Notes: generated by a model not told the origin, from the letters alone. A DNA stretch of 64,000 nt from Streptomyces antnestii (GCF_004005495.1 NZ_RZYA01000032.1:1-64000), one strand, 5' to 3'; positions 8,103 through 16,040 are shown, numbered from the stretch's first letter. Numbers and translations: made by a program.

Positions 8103-8846
8103 TCAATCCCGGTCGTTGTGACGGATGTGCTGGTCGCCCCGGTGCACGGCGAAGACCGTTCCGTTTCCCGTGGCCCGGACGACCTGTTCCACGGTCCGCG
8201 GCTCGGGCGGCGCGGGCTGCTCACCCGGGCCGGAATCCCGGCCGGTACCGACCTGCGGCCCGACGGGGCTGCCCGGGTACCAGAGCCAGGCCCGCGCGGC
8301 GTACTCCTTGACCCGGACGTCCGCCGCGGTGAACGCGTCGGCTTCGAGCCCCTCGTGGCCGTGCCCGACTGTTTCCTCGTAGAAGTGGTGCGAAAGGATC
8401 GCGGCCAGCGGGGTGCCACCGGTACCGGCCAGGGTCGCGTGCCGCAGCGGGGCCGAGTCGAGCAGCCGGGCCAGCGCCTCGAAGGGGGAGCCGGAGACGG
8501 TGCCGTCCGGATCGAGCCGGATCTCCCCGGCGTGCACCGCGGCCCGCACCCGCAGTTGGGTGTCCGCGCCGGCGTGCCGATTGTGCTCCCGGATCCGTGA
8601 ACACAGTTCCGGGAGCAGCGGGAACAGCAGCCCGGCCTTCGGCAGTGCGGCCGGGGCGACGAGCCGGCAGCCGTCGCCGGTGTCGGCGAAAGCGAAGTCC
8701 CGCGCGTCCAGATCCGCCACGCGCAGGGCGTCGAACAGCGCGGAACGCAGAACTCTGCGGATCTCCTGCAGCCGCTGCTCGCCGCGGCCCGCGGAGCCCG
8801 CGATGTCGCATGCCATCAGGGCTCGGTATTCGTACCTCGGATTCAC
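8103..8846 (-). CDS. Class III nucleotide-cyclase-like protein, first gene of the operon
   Basis: The GTG with GGAGGAAC before it gives a 247-residue product. The fold signatures of class III adenylate/guanylate cyclases are present: ALMACDIAGS at residues 10-18 (first metal Asp), FADTGDG at 53-59 (second metal Asp) and VRAAVHAGEIRLDPDG at about 100-115, followed by SGSPFEALARLLD. Substrate-selecting residues are not clear, so it may be a degenerate sensor rather than an active cyclase. It ends with NGTVFAVHRGDQHI, shared with two neighbours. It is divergent from a CRP-type regulator. Confidence 0.65.
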   Translation of the reverse strand: MNPRYEYRALMACDIAGSAGRGEQRLQEIRRVLRSALFDALRVADLDARDFAFADTGDGCRLVAPAALPKAGLLFPLLPELCSRIREHNRHAGADTQLRVRAAVHAGEIRLDPDGTVSGSPFEALARLLDSAPLRHATLAGTGGTPLAAILSHHFYEETVGHGHEGLEADAFTAADVRVKEYAARAWLWYPGSPVGPQVGTGRDSGPGEQPAPPEPRTVEQVVRATGNGTVFAVHRGDQHIRHNDRD

Positions 8847-8991
8847 TGTTCCTCCGCGATCACGACGGGCGCAGGCAATTCGACCAATTCGACGATCGAG
8901 TTGCTGTCGCCCGGACTGTCCGGTGTCGACCAGATCATTGACGAGACCGTAGAGGAGGGGTCCCCGGGTAGAACGGCTACTAATACGGCTT

Positions 8992-9009
8992 GTGCGGCTT
9001 CGGCCGCAC
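8992..9009. promoter_or_regulatory. Stem-loop in the leader of the CRP-type gene
   Basis: GTGCGGC and GCCGCAC pair across a TTCG tetraloop, ending 20 bases before the ATG of the regulator gene. It would form a very stable RNA hairpin next to the ribosome site. The 183-bp divergent region also holds TTGACG near 8937, a possible -35 box. No clear CRP palindrome was found. Confidence 0.5.
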
Positions 9010-9029
9010 GAGGAAGAGAGGTGTGGCCG

Positions 9030-9773
9030 ATGAGCAACACACGTGTTCGCGGGGCCGTGGCCTACTGGCCGTCGGCCGGGCTGCTCGGCCGGGTCGACGA
9101 CGCCGACCGCGGCATCCTCATGGGGCTCGGCCACGGCGTGGCCTACCCGGCCGGCCAGATCACCATCCGCGAGGCCGACACCACGGACTTCGCGCTGCTC
9201 CTGCTCGGCGGCATGGTGAAGGTCACCGCACGCGCGCAGGACGGCCGCGAGGCGCTGCTGGCCGTGCGGATGGCCGGGGACCTGGTCGGGGAGTTCGCCG
9301 GGATCGACGGTCAGCCGCGCGTCGGCACCGTGACCGCCTGCGGCAGGGTGCTGGCCCGCTACATACTGCGTTCCGAACTGCTGGAGTGCACCAAACAGCA
9401 CCCCGCCATAGGACTCGCACTCAGCGCGAGCGTGGTGGCCAAGCTGCGCACGGCGACCGGCCGGATCGTCGACTTCACCGGTTGTGACGTGCTCGGACGG
9501 CTGGCCAGAATCCTGCACCACCTGGCCGTCACCTACGGGCGTCCCGGCCGGCCCCAAGCCCAACTCCCGCTGTCACAGCCGGAGATGGCCACCCTGGTCG
9601 GCGCGGCGGAGTCGTCGATCCACAAGGCCCTGCGGGCACTGCGGGAGTCCGGCGCCGTCACGACCGGCTACCGGAGGATCACGATCCTCGACCTGGACCA
9701 CCTCGCCCGGATCGCCGTCGAGACGGGTGCCGACGGACCGCCGGGGATCTCACCGAACACGTCGAACACGTAA
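9030..9773 (+). CDS. CRP/FNR-family transcriptional regulator
   Basis: The ATG after GAGAGGTGTGG gives a 247-residue protein. The N-terminal cyclic-nucleotide-binding fold includes VGEFAGIDGQPRVGTV, matching the phosphate-binding cassette GExxxxxGxPRxxTV, with the arginine that contacts the cyclic phosphate present. The C-terminal winged helix contains LSQPEMATLVGAAESSIHKA, the recognition region. The gene is divergent from a cyclase-like gene and 80 bp upstream of the STAND ATPase gene. A nucleotide signal made or sensed by the former could act through this regulator on both operons; that link is inferred. Confidence 0.85.
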   Translation: MSNTRVRGAVAYWPSAGLLGRVDDADRGILMGLGHGVAYPAGQITIREADTTDFALLLLGGMVKVTARAQDGREALLAVRMAGDLVGEFAGIDGQPRVGTVTACGRVLARYILRSELLECTKQHPAIGLALSASVVAKLRTATGRIVDFTGCDVLGRLARILHHLAVTYGRPGRPQAQLPLSQPEMATLVGAAESSIHKALRALRESGAVTTGYRRITILDLDHLARIAVETGADGPPGISPNTSNT

Positions 9774-9853
9774 AAACGCCAGGTTCGCACGGCGGGGCGG
9801 CGCCAGCCTGACCGAAAGCCGTGGCCCGGGCGTTGGAGAGGACGAAGAAGCGG

Positions 9854-12286
9854 ATGGCAGAGAACAACGGTGCTTCGGACCATTCCGGACGGTTCCGGTC
9901 CGGACGGATCCGGACCGGTGACGTGTCCGGAACGATAGTCATCGGCAACCACAACACCGTGAACAACCTGAACATCACCGCCGAGTCCGGTTCGACCCTC
10001 ACCGTGCACGGGGGACCGCTGCCGGATCCGGTCAGACGTCCGTCGATCTCCCAGCTGCCGAGGGCCACCGCCGAGCCCCTGATCGGACGGGCGCGCGACG
10101 TGCACGTACTGCAGGAGGCGGTCAGGACCCGGCAGTTGGTGCAGGTCTGGGGCGAGTCCGGGGTCGGCAAGAGCGCGCTGCTGCGCCACCTCGCGTGCAC
10201 GATGGCACGCGGGCCCGAAGGCACGGCCTATATCGAAGCAGGCGGTCGTACGGCTGATGACATCGCGCAAGCGATCTTCGACATCAGCTTCGAGGCGCCG
10301 AACTACAAGCCGTCACGAGAGGTGTTGAAGGAGCACCTGAAGACCCTGCGGCTGCGGATCTACCTGGACGACGTGGGGCTCGACGAGAACGACCTGCGCC
10401 GACTCGTGGACATGGCCGAGCACTCCACGTTCGTCTTCACCGCGCGGCAGCGGTCCGCGGTCGAGGGTGTGCACGCGATCCAACTCGCAGGGCTGACCGC
10501 CCCGGCGGCGGCGGAACTGGTGGCGGCGCTGCTGTCCCGCGAGCTGCGGCCCGACGAGGCACCGGTCGTGGCCGCGCTGCGCGACGCGGTGGACGGCAAC
10601 CCGCTCCGGCTGCGGCGCATCGCCTTGTCGGCCGCGACCGGCAAGGGCCTGCCGGGCATCGCCGATCTTCCCGGACTGCTTCCCGCGCTGCTGAACAAGC
10701 TCCAGCCGCAGGAGCGCGACCTGCTGTACCTGCTCGGTTCGCTGTCCGGCGCCGAGTTGGCCCCCCGGCATCTCGACGATCTGCTCGGCCGGCGGGACAC
10801 CGGCGCGCTCGCCGACGGTCTGGTGCGACACGGACTGCTGCTCGCCACGGAGACCGGCTACAGCTGTCCGCCGGATGTCGCCGCGTGCGTGCTGAACTCC
10901 CGGAAGACGGAGTTTCCCGCAGATCGGCTCTGCCGCGCGTTCACCGCGTGGGTCGAAGCGCGGGACACCACCCCTGACGACGTCGCGGCGCACTTCCAGG
11001 CCCTGGATGTCGCGGTACTGCGAGCGGAGCGGAGCGGACACGCGCGGCTCGGCGCGGCGCTGGCCCGTGCCGCCTCGCCGAAGCTGGCGCTGTCCCGGCA
11101 GTTCGACGCGTGGGGCAGTCTGCTGGGAGTCGGCTGGGCTGCGGCGAAGAGTGCGGGGGACAAGGCGGGGGAGGAGTTCTTCCTGCGGGAGGCCCGTGCC
11201 CGTAAGCGGGCGATCGGGCGGATCACGCAGGCGGCGGTCATGGGGATCGGGGCGGGCGTGCTGATGCATGAACTCGTCGCCCTGCATGCACATATGGCTG
11301 GTAGTCAGATCGCTGCCGCGATGTCGGCGGGTACGCAGGCGATCCCCGCGGCCATCCAGGGCGCGGCCCAGGCGCCGGTGACGCCGGTGCTCGTACATGG
11401 GCCTGCCGCCACGTCCGTCGGAACGGCTCACGCGCCTGCCGCCACGTCTGTCGGGGCGGCTCACGCGCCTGCCGCCACGTCCGTCGGAACGGCTCACGCG
11501 CCTGTCGCCCACGTGGTGAGGCCGGTGATCGACATGTCCTCGGCCTCCGTGCCGTCGCATGCCGCCACCCACGCGGCCCATGCATCCGCGACAGCCGCAC
11601 AGGGACCACCGCCGATCGACCTCTCGGGCTCGGCGGTGCACTCTCACCCTGCCACCACGTCGGCCGCGGGCACGAGCCACCCGGCGCTCACCGCCGGTGG
11701 TGCCGCGAGCGCCAAAGGCGGAGTGTCGGCGCTGGCCCTCGCCTGCACGATCGGCGTCGCGGCGGTGCTGGGCGTGGGGGCCATGGCCTACGTGAACGAC
11801 CAGCCGAGCCCATCTCCCACCGTCGCGGCCGACCCGATCGGCACGCCGGGCCCGATCGACGACACCTCTGCCTCGGCCGACCCCGTGTGTGCGAGCGTGC
11901 TCCCAGACCTGTCGTCGGAATCCGGGACGTTCAACACCGACAGCGCCCTCGCGAGCTCCGCCATCGATTCGTACAACACGGCCGTGGCCTCCTACAACTC
12001 AGGCGCCACGTCCACTGCTCCCGACGACAGCATGTTTCTCACCGAGACCGGCACCGTCGTCAGTGATCTGGAAGCCTTCGAGACCACGTTGCAGGAGGCC
12101 ACCGCGCAGGCCCAGGACAGTTCTGTGTCATCGGACCTCGCCGACATGCTGACCGCCGCTCGGGACATCAAGAGCCAGTACGAGTCGTTCGGGGGCGATC
12201 AGGGAAGTTCGCAGATCGACACGACGAGTCAGGTTTCGGACCTGAACTCGGCCTGGTCCAGCCTGCAGACCGACTGCGGCGCGTGA
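9854..12286 (+). CDS. NLR-like STAND ATPase with a transmembrane helix and extracytoplasmic domain
   Basis: About 810 residues. An N-terminal motif TGDVSGTIVIGNHNTVNN precedes an NB-ARC-type ATPase: Walker A GESGVGKS at 100-107 and Walker B RIYLDDVG near 168-175, then winged-helix-like regions. A low-complexity His/Ala/Thr linker includes three perfect-frame 11-residue repeats. One transmembrane helix (ALACTIGVAAVLGVGAMAYV, around 625-645) is followed by a Ser/Thr-rich domain with two cysteines (DPVCASVLPD and TDCGA). Such ATPases oligomerise on sensing a signal; here the sensor may be the outer domain. The ATG chosen gives the motif near the N-terminus; another start lies 33 bases upstream. 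Confidence 0.8.
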   Translation: MAENNGASDHSGRFRSGRIRTGDVSGTIVIGNHNTVNNLNITAESGSTLTVHGGPLPDPVRRPSISQLPRATAEPLIGRARDVHVLQEAVRTRQLVQVWGESGVGKSALLRHLACTMARGPEGTAYIEAGGRTADDIAQAIFDISFEAPNYKPSREVLKEHLKTLRLRIYLDDVGLDENDLRRLVDMAEHSTFVFTARQRSAVEGVHAIQLAGLTAPAAAELVAALLSRELRPDEAPVVAALRDAVDGNPLRLRRIALSAATGKGLPGIADLPGLLPALLNKLQPQERDLLYLLGSLSGAELAPRHLDDLLGRRDTGALADGLVRHGLLLATETGYSCPPDVAACVLNSRKTEFPADRLCRAFTAWVEARDTTPDDVAAHFQALDVAVLRAERSGHARLGAALARAASPKLALSRQFDAWGSLLGVGWAAAKSAGDKAGEEFFLREARARKRAIGRITQAAVMGIGAGVLMHELVALHAHMAGSQIAAAMSAGTQAIPAAIQGAAQAPVTPVLVHGPAATSVGTAHAPAATSVGAAHAPAATSVGTAHAPVAHVVRPVIDMSSASVPSHAATHAAHASATAAQGPPPIDLSGSAVHSHPATTSAAGTSHPALTAGGAASAKGGVSALALACTIGVAAVLGVGAMAYVNDQPSPSPTVAADPIGTPGPIDDTSASADPVCASVLPDLSSESGTFNTDSALASSAIDSYNTAVASYNSGATSTAPDDSMFLTETGTVVSDLEAFETTLQEATAQAQDSSVSSDLADMLTAARDIKSQYESFGGDQGSSQIDTTSQVSDLNSAWSSLQTDCGA
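11401..11499 (+). repeat. Three tandem 33-bp repeats inside the STAND ATPase gene
   Basis: Three head-to-tail 33-base units encode PAATSVGTAHA, PAATSVGAAHA and PAATSVGTAHA in the linker before the transmembrane helix. The first and third are identical at the DNA level and the middle one differs at a few bases, so the array is recent and its copy number may vary between strains. Confidence 0.9.
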
Positions 12287-12321
12287 CCTTCCGCTCCAGG
12301 ACCAATCGAGAAAGGCCGGCC

Positions 12322-12558
12322 ATGTCCGCGGAATCAACCCACGGAGACATCCACACCGGGGACGTCTCCGGCATCTTCGTCGTAGGAGACAACAATCGCG
12401 TGACGCACACGATGCGTCACCCTGAGCAGCCGCAGCCGCAGCCGCCACAGCAGCAGAATTCAGCCGAGGGCCAGGCGGCCGTTTTCGCGGTCGAGCACGG
12501 CACCATGCACGTCACGTACAACGCCGCCGCCGCCGAGCGCCAGGCGGAAGATGGCTGA
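12322..12558 (+). CDS. 78-residue two-motif protein, candidate adaptor
   Basis: A short protein directly after the STAND ATPase gene. The ATG follows GAGAAAGG; a GTG overlapping the ATPase stop is an alternative that adds 13 residues. The N-terminal part carries HTGDVSGIFVVGDNNRV, matching the N-terminus of the ATPase. After a Pro/Gln-rich linker comes AVFAVEHGTMHVTYN, matching the C-termini of the cyclase-like and helical proteins. Nothing else is in it. It is therefore built as two short beta motifs joined by a linker, as expected for a bridge between the two motif families. Confidence 0.75.
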   Translation: MSAESTHGDIHTGDVSGIFVVGDNNRVTHTMRHPEQPQPQPPQQQNSAEGQAAVFAVEHGTMHVTYNAAAAERQAEDG

Positions 12559-12571
12559 GTAACGCCGCGTG

Positions 12572-12599
12572 CCCCCCGGCCAGTGACCGGCCGAGGGGG
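12572..12599. terminator. Bidirectional hairpin between convergent genes
   Basis: CCCCCCGGCC faces GGCCGAGGGGG across a short loop between the convergent 78-residue-protein gene and FHA gene. There is no T-tract, which is common for actinobacterial terminators. Confidence 0.6.
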
Positions 12600-12619
12600 T
12601 ACGCACCTTGCACATCCGC

Positions 12620-13414
12620 TCAGTCCTTGTCGGCGAGCAGTTCCAGGTCCTGGGCGCTCAGTGTCGCTGTCTTCAGCAGTTCCCGGATCAGGTTGACGCT
12701 GAGGGTCGAGCCGACCGGCTCGCCGACCTCGTCACGGAGCAGGCCGCGCACGCCCCGGCGGTGCAGCCGCTCGCGCACGTCCTCGACCGTGTTCGCCACC
12801 GACTTGTGGGTCCAGGACTTGGTCGCGTAGAGGGAGGCGTTTACCAGACGGGCCGTGTCCTCCCAGGCAAGCGGGAGAGGGAAGGCGTCGTGGCCCTCCA
12901 GATAGCGCCGGGCGAGTGCGGTGAGCACCAGCCGTTCCTGCGGGGAGAGTTCGTAGACCGTCTCGGGATCCACGGTGTCCGCGCCGGTCGTGGACCGGGG
13001 GTTCCGGCTGTCCTCGTCCACGACGCGGACCTCCACCAGGTGGGAGCGCCGCTTGGACGAGTTGATCACCAGCGGGGTGTACCCAGGCCCGACGAGCCGC
13101 TTGTGGCCGGTGAGCATCAGCACGCCGTCGGGAAGCTCTATCGGCAGATTGCCGGTGTTGACCAGCCACCAGTCGCCGTCCGTCGCCGTGCAGGTGAACA
13201 CCCCGTGCCGACGGCTGACGGTCGGGTCGTCGACCCCGACGGGCACATGTACGTCCTCACGGTCGCGCCCGAACAGTAACGTGTACCGGCGCGGTGGCAC
13301 GGCGTACCCGCCCTCCGGGCCCAGTACGAAGATCGTCCCCGGCGGCGCCGAGGGCACCCGGTCGGAGGGGCTGCCCGGTGGCAGCATCTGGGGTGGGAAA
13401 TTTCCGTTCGCCAT
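12620..13414 (-). CDS. FHA-domain protein with a C-terminal helical domain
   Basis: A 264-residue protein. Residues about 40-120 form a forkhead-associated domain: LLFGRDREDVHVPV gives the GR core, DDPTVSRRHGVF the SxxH phosphothreonine-binding loop, and WWLVNTGN the conserved Asn. FHA domains bind phosphothreonine peptides, so it is a natural reader for the neighbouring kinases. The C-terminal part (LSPQERLVLTALARRYLEG onward) resembles a winged-helix domain found behind FHA domains in actinobacteria. It is convergent with the adaptor gene and divergent from the Hanks kinase gene, sharing a 170-bp upstream region. Confidence 0.85.
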   Translation of the reverse strand: MANGNFPPQMLPPGSPSDRVPSAPPGTIFVLGPEGGYAVPPRRYTLLFGRDREDVHVPVGVDDPTVSRRHGVFTCTATDGDWWLVNTGNLPIELPDGVLMLTGHKRLVGPGYTPLVINSSKRRSHLVEVRVVDEDSRNPRSTTGADTVDPETVYELSPQERLVLTALARRYLEGHDAFPLPLAWEDTARLVNASLYATKSWTHKSVANTVEDVRERLHRRGVRGLLRDEVGEPVGSTLSVNLIRELLKTATLSAQDLELLADKD

Positions 13415-13584
13415 GTCACATACCTCCGGATCGGATCGCGTCAGTGTAGGAGCACACCGCGGGGACCGGTCCTTCCGCAGATGGGTATACCGGGCATGGC
13501 GTATTCACGTCCAACTCGTTTTGTCTTGGCCTGACTTGCTCGATAACCTGCCCGCCTTGAGCGCGAGCGGGCGGGGAACTACTG

Positions 13585-15306
13585 ATGGTGGATAGCGCGG
13601 TCGCCGAACCGCTCGGTTCGGACGATCCGCAGGAGATCGGCAGCTTCACCATCATCGGCCTGCTCGGCGTCGGCGGCATGGGTGAGGTCTACCTCGGGGC
13701 GTCCGGCAAGGGCTACGCCGCCGTCAAGCGCGTCCGCTCCCGGCTGGTCTCCCACGAACGCTTCGAACGGGAGGTCGGCATCCTCTACCGTGTGCCGGCC
13801 GGAGTCGGGCCGCGGGTACTGGCGAGCGACAGCACCGCGGAACGTCCCTGGTTCGCCACCGAGTACGTGCCCGGACTCACCGTGGACGAGGCGGTCCGGC
13901 TGCGCGGCCCGCTGCCCGCCGAGGCACTGTGGCTGCTACTGGCCGAGGCGGCCACTCATCTGGCGTCCGTGCACGCGTTCGGGATCGTGCACCGTGACGT
14001 CAAACCCGGCAACGTCATGCTGGTCCGGGACGGTGTGAAGCTGATCGACTTCGGCATCGCACGCGCCGCGGACCAGGCGAGGCTCACCAAGAGCGGTGGC
14101 AGCTACGGTTCGCAGGGATTCTCGGCGCCGGAACAGCAGGCCGGGGACGAGGACGTCGACGCGCCCGCGGACGTCTACTCGCTCGGGGCGCTCGTGCTCT
14201 ATGCGGCTTCGGGCCGCACGCCCGGTGTCGTCCCCGACGCCGAGCCGCTGCGCGCCGTGGACGCCGGCCTCGCCGACGTCATCGGGTCCTGCCTCGCGAC
14301 CGGCCCCGGAGCCCGCCCCACCGCCGGCGAGGTGGCGGAGGCGGCCCGCGCACACCTTCCTGTTCCTCCTCCCTCCTGGCCTTCCGAGGTCATGTCACGC
14401 ATCGCCTCGCGGCGTGCCTTCGAGGCGACGCCGGTCAGCAAACTGGAGACCGTCCCACCGCCGGACCTGGATGCGGATCCGACACCGGACCTGGATGCGG
14501 ATCCGACGCCGGTCCCGGGTGCGGATCCGACGCCGGTCCCGGGTGCGGTTCCGACGCCGGTCCCGGGTGCGGTTCCGACGCCGGAGGCCGTGACCCCGTC
14601 CGCCGCGGTACCTCGCCACCAGCGCAAACGCCTGCTTCTGACCGCCGCGGTGATCGCCCTCGGCGCCGTCGCAGGGTTCGTACTCGTCCCGTCCACTGCT
14701 CGTCACAACAGCGCTGCGCATACGTCCGACAGTGCGTCGCCCGGCGCCCGGTTCACGTCCGGGGCGCCACGGAAATCGTCCTCGAGCCCGAGCCGTTCGG
14801 GCTCGCCCACCAAGGAGTCCGGGCGCCCGACCCGGAGAGTCCCGGCCGCCGGCACGCACACAACCGTCCCGCCGCGCGCCTCCAGCGCGCGTTCGCCCTC
14901 CGGCCCCGTCGCGACCGCCGCGTCCTCGGCAGCCGCCACGCGCGTCACCTCGTCGTCGATCCCTGGGATCAACGGCAAGGACGACCCGGCGCAGGTCAAG
15001 GGCTCCGAGGCGGACACCTCCTGGGTCGGCAACGACGCCGCCTGCTCCGCGTGGCTGGACGACAACGGCTCCGCCGAACTCGCCGGCGTGCTCAACACCT
15101 CCCTGAACCAGAGCTGCACCGCCGAGCTCCACCGCAGCGACGGCATCGCGTACAGGTTCCATGCCTCCTGGGGCGCCGCGAAGACAAACTTCATCTCGGA
15201 CGTCGGCCACACGATGTGGATCTGTGTCTGGAACGCGAGTGACCGATCCGACGAGCAGTGCTCCGCCCACTTCGCCATGAACGGCGGCACCCCGGTCAAG
15301 CAGTGA
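13585..15306 (+). CDS. Transmembrane Hanks-type Ser/Thr protein kinase
   Basis: A 573-residue protein. The kinase domain is complete: glycine loop LLGVGGMGEVYLG at 26-38, Lys48, catalytic IVHRDVKPGNVML (Asp138, Asn143), LIDFGIAR (Asp155) and SAPEQ. A proline-rich linker with five 24-base tandem repeats leads to one transmembrane helix (about 346-366), a long Ser/Thr/Pro-rich stalk and a C-terminal outer domain with three cysteines (DAACSAW, NQSCTAEL, MWICVW). It probably senses an extracellular signal. A GTG or ATG start near 13585 follows GGCGGGGAAC. Confidence 0.9.
   Translation: MVDSAVAEPLGSDDPQEIGSFTIIGLLGVGGMGEVYLGASGKGYAAVKRVRSRLVSHERFEREVGILYRVPAGVGPRVLASDSTAERPWFATEYVPGLTVDEAVRLRGPLPAEALWLLLAEAATHLASVHAFGIVHRDVKPGNVMLVRDGVKLIDFGIARAADQARLTKSGGSYGSQGFSAPEQQAGDEDVDAPADVYSLGALVLYAASGRTPGVVPDAEPLRAVDAGLADVIGSCLATGPGARPTAGEVAEAARAHLPVPPPSWPSEVMSRIASRRAFEATPVSKLETVPPPDLDADPTPDLDADPTPVPGADPTPVPGAVPTPVPGAVPTPEAVTPSAAVPRHQRKRLLLTAAVIALGAVAGFVLVPSTARHNSAAHTSDSASPGARFTSGAPRKSSSSPSRSGSPTKESGRPTRRVPAAGTHTTVPPRASSARSPSGPVATAASSAAATRVTSSSIPGINGKDDPAQVKGSEADTSWVGNDAACSAWLDDNGSAELAGVLNTSLNQSCTAELHRSDGIAYRFHASWGAAKTNFISDVGHTMWICVWNASDRSDEQCSAHFAMNGGTPVKQ
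14461..14580 (+). repeat. Five tandem 24-bp repeats in the kinase linker
   Basis: Five contiguous 24-base units encode alternating PDLDADPT and PVPGADPT / PVPGAVPT. Unit-to-unit changes are few, so the array is expandable. It lies between the kinase domain and the transmembrane helix and sets the length of the cytoplasmic linker. Confidence 0.9.
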
Positions 15307-15349
15307 CGCGAACGCTTCAATCGTCCGCCCCGGCCCACGTCGCGTTCCC

Positions 15350-15455
15350 AAAGGCCCCGGCCAAGGCCCCGGCCAAGGCCCCGGCCAAGGCCCTGGCAAA
15401 GGCCGCTGGCCTGGATGTTGAACTGATAGCGGCCCAGGAGGTCGGCGGACAGCGC
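15350..15455 (-). pseudogene. C-terminal remnant of a Tn3-family transposase
   Basis: The reverse strand reads LSADLLGRYQFNIQASG, which lines up with LSPLKDRHINFLGRYLFHI of the Tn3 transposase remnant at 53.9 kb. After QASGLCQGL the sequence becomes a run of GLGRGLGRGLGR from four copies of a 12-base unit, so the transposase tail is followed by slippage. Only about 17 recognisable codons remain between the kinase gene and the marR gene. Confidence 0.6.
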
Positions 15456-15466
15456 GGGTAGTAGGG

Positions 15467-15943
15467 CTATCGCGCGTCGTCCGGGCGCGGGTGCTGGGGG
15501 CGGTGGTGCTCTGTCAGGACGGTGAGCAGGTGGGTGAGTTCGTCCTGCTGGCGGGGGGTGAGGGGGGCGAGGAGTTCGCGCTGGGCGTCGGTGATGAGCG
15601 TGTCGAGGCGCTCCAGGTGGCGGCGGCCGGCGGGCGTGAGTGTGATGACGTTGCGGCGGCGGTCGGCGGGGTCGGGTTCGCGGCGGATGTATGCGCCGTT
15701 GGCGAGTTCGTTGAGGACGGCGACCATGTCGCTCCGGTAGATGCCGGTGCTGCGGCTGAGATCGGCCTGGCTCGCGGCGCCGGACTCGGCGAGCGCGACC
15801 AGCACGGCGAAGTGCCACTTCCGGGCCCCTTCTGCGGCCAGGCGCTCGTTGACGAGCCGGTCGGCGACGATCGAGGCCCCGGCGAGCAGGCGGCTGGGAA
15901 TGGTGCGCAGCCGCGCCGGCGCGGGTTCGGGGGTCGTGCTCAT
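15467..15943 (-). CDS. MarR-family repressor
   Basis: The ATG with GGAGGG six bases upstream gives 158 residues; an ATG five codons earlier has no ribosome site. The winged helix (AASQADLSRSTGIYRSDMVAVLNELANGAYIRREP) carries the DPADRRRNVITLTPAGRR wing typical of MarR. It is divergent from an epoxide hydrolase gene, and two perfect palindromes lie between them, so it very likely represses both its own gene and the hydrolase until a small ligand binds. Confidence 0.9.
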   Translation of the reverse strand: MSTTPEPAPARLRTIPSRLLAGASIVADRLVNERLAAEGARKWHFAVLVALAESGAASQADLSRSTGIYRSDMVAVLNELANGAYIRREPDPADRRRNVITLTPAGRRHLERLDTLITDAQRELLAPLTPRQQDELTHLLTVLTEHHRPQHPRPDDAR

Positions 15944-15962
15944 GAAGGCCCTCCGCATCTTG

Positions 15963-16004
15963 TGTTAGTGCCACTAACAGTCTACCTTTGTTAGTGGCAC
16001 TAAC
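15963..16004. promoter_or_regulatory. Twin palindromic operators for the MarR repressor
   Basis: Two perfect 15-bp palindromes, GTTAGTGCCACTAAC and GTTAGTGGCACTAAC, have centres 26 bp apart in the divergent marR/epoxide hydrolase region. The spacing would allow two dimers to bind nearly the same helix face. The first lies just upstream of marR, the second about 35 bases before the hydrolase start. Confidence 0.9.
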
Positions 16005-16040
16005 GTTTTGCTTCGAACGAGACTCGCTGGAGTGATGGCC

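Noticed and set aside
14461..14580. Regularly spaced repeats that might be a CRISPR array
   Set aside because: The 24-bp units are contiguous with no spacers and stay in frame with the kinase gene, so they are a coding tandem repeat. The 33-bp units at 11401-11499 are the same kind of thing. No CRISPR array or cas gene was found.
15350..15400. Repeated AAGGCCCCGGCC units as a regulatory iteron
   Set aside because: Four copies directly follow and partly overlap the recognisable Tn3 transposase remnant and look like simple slippage.
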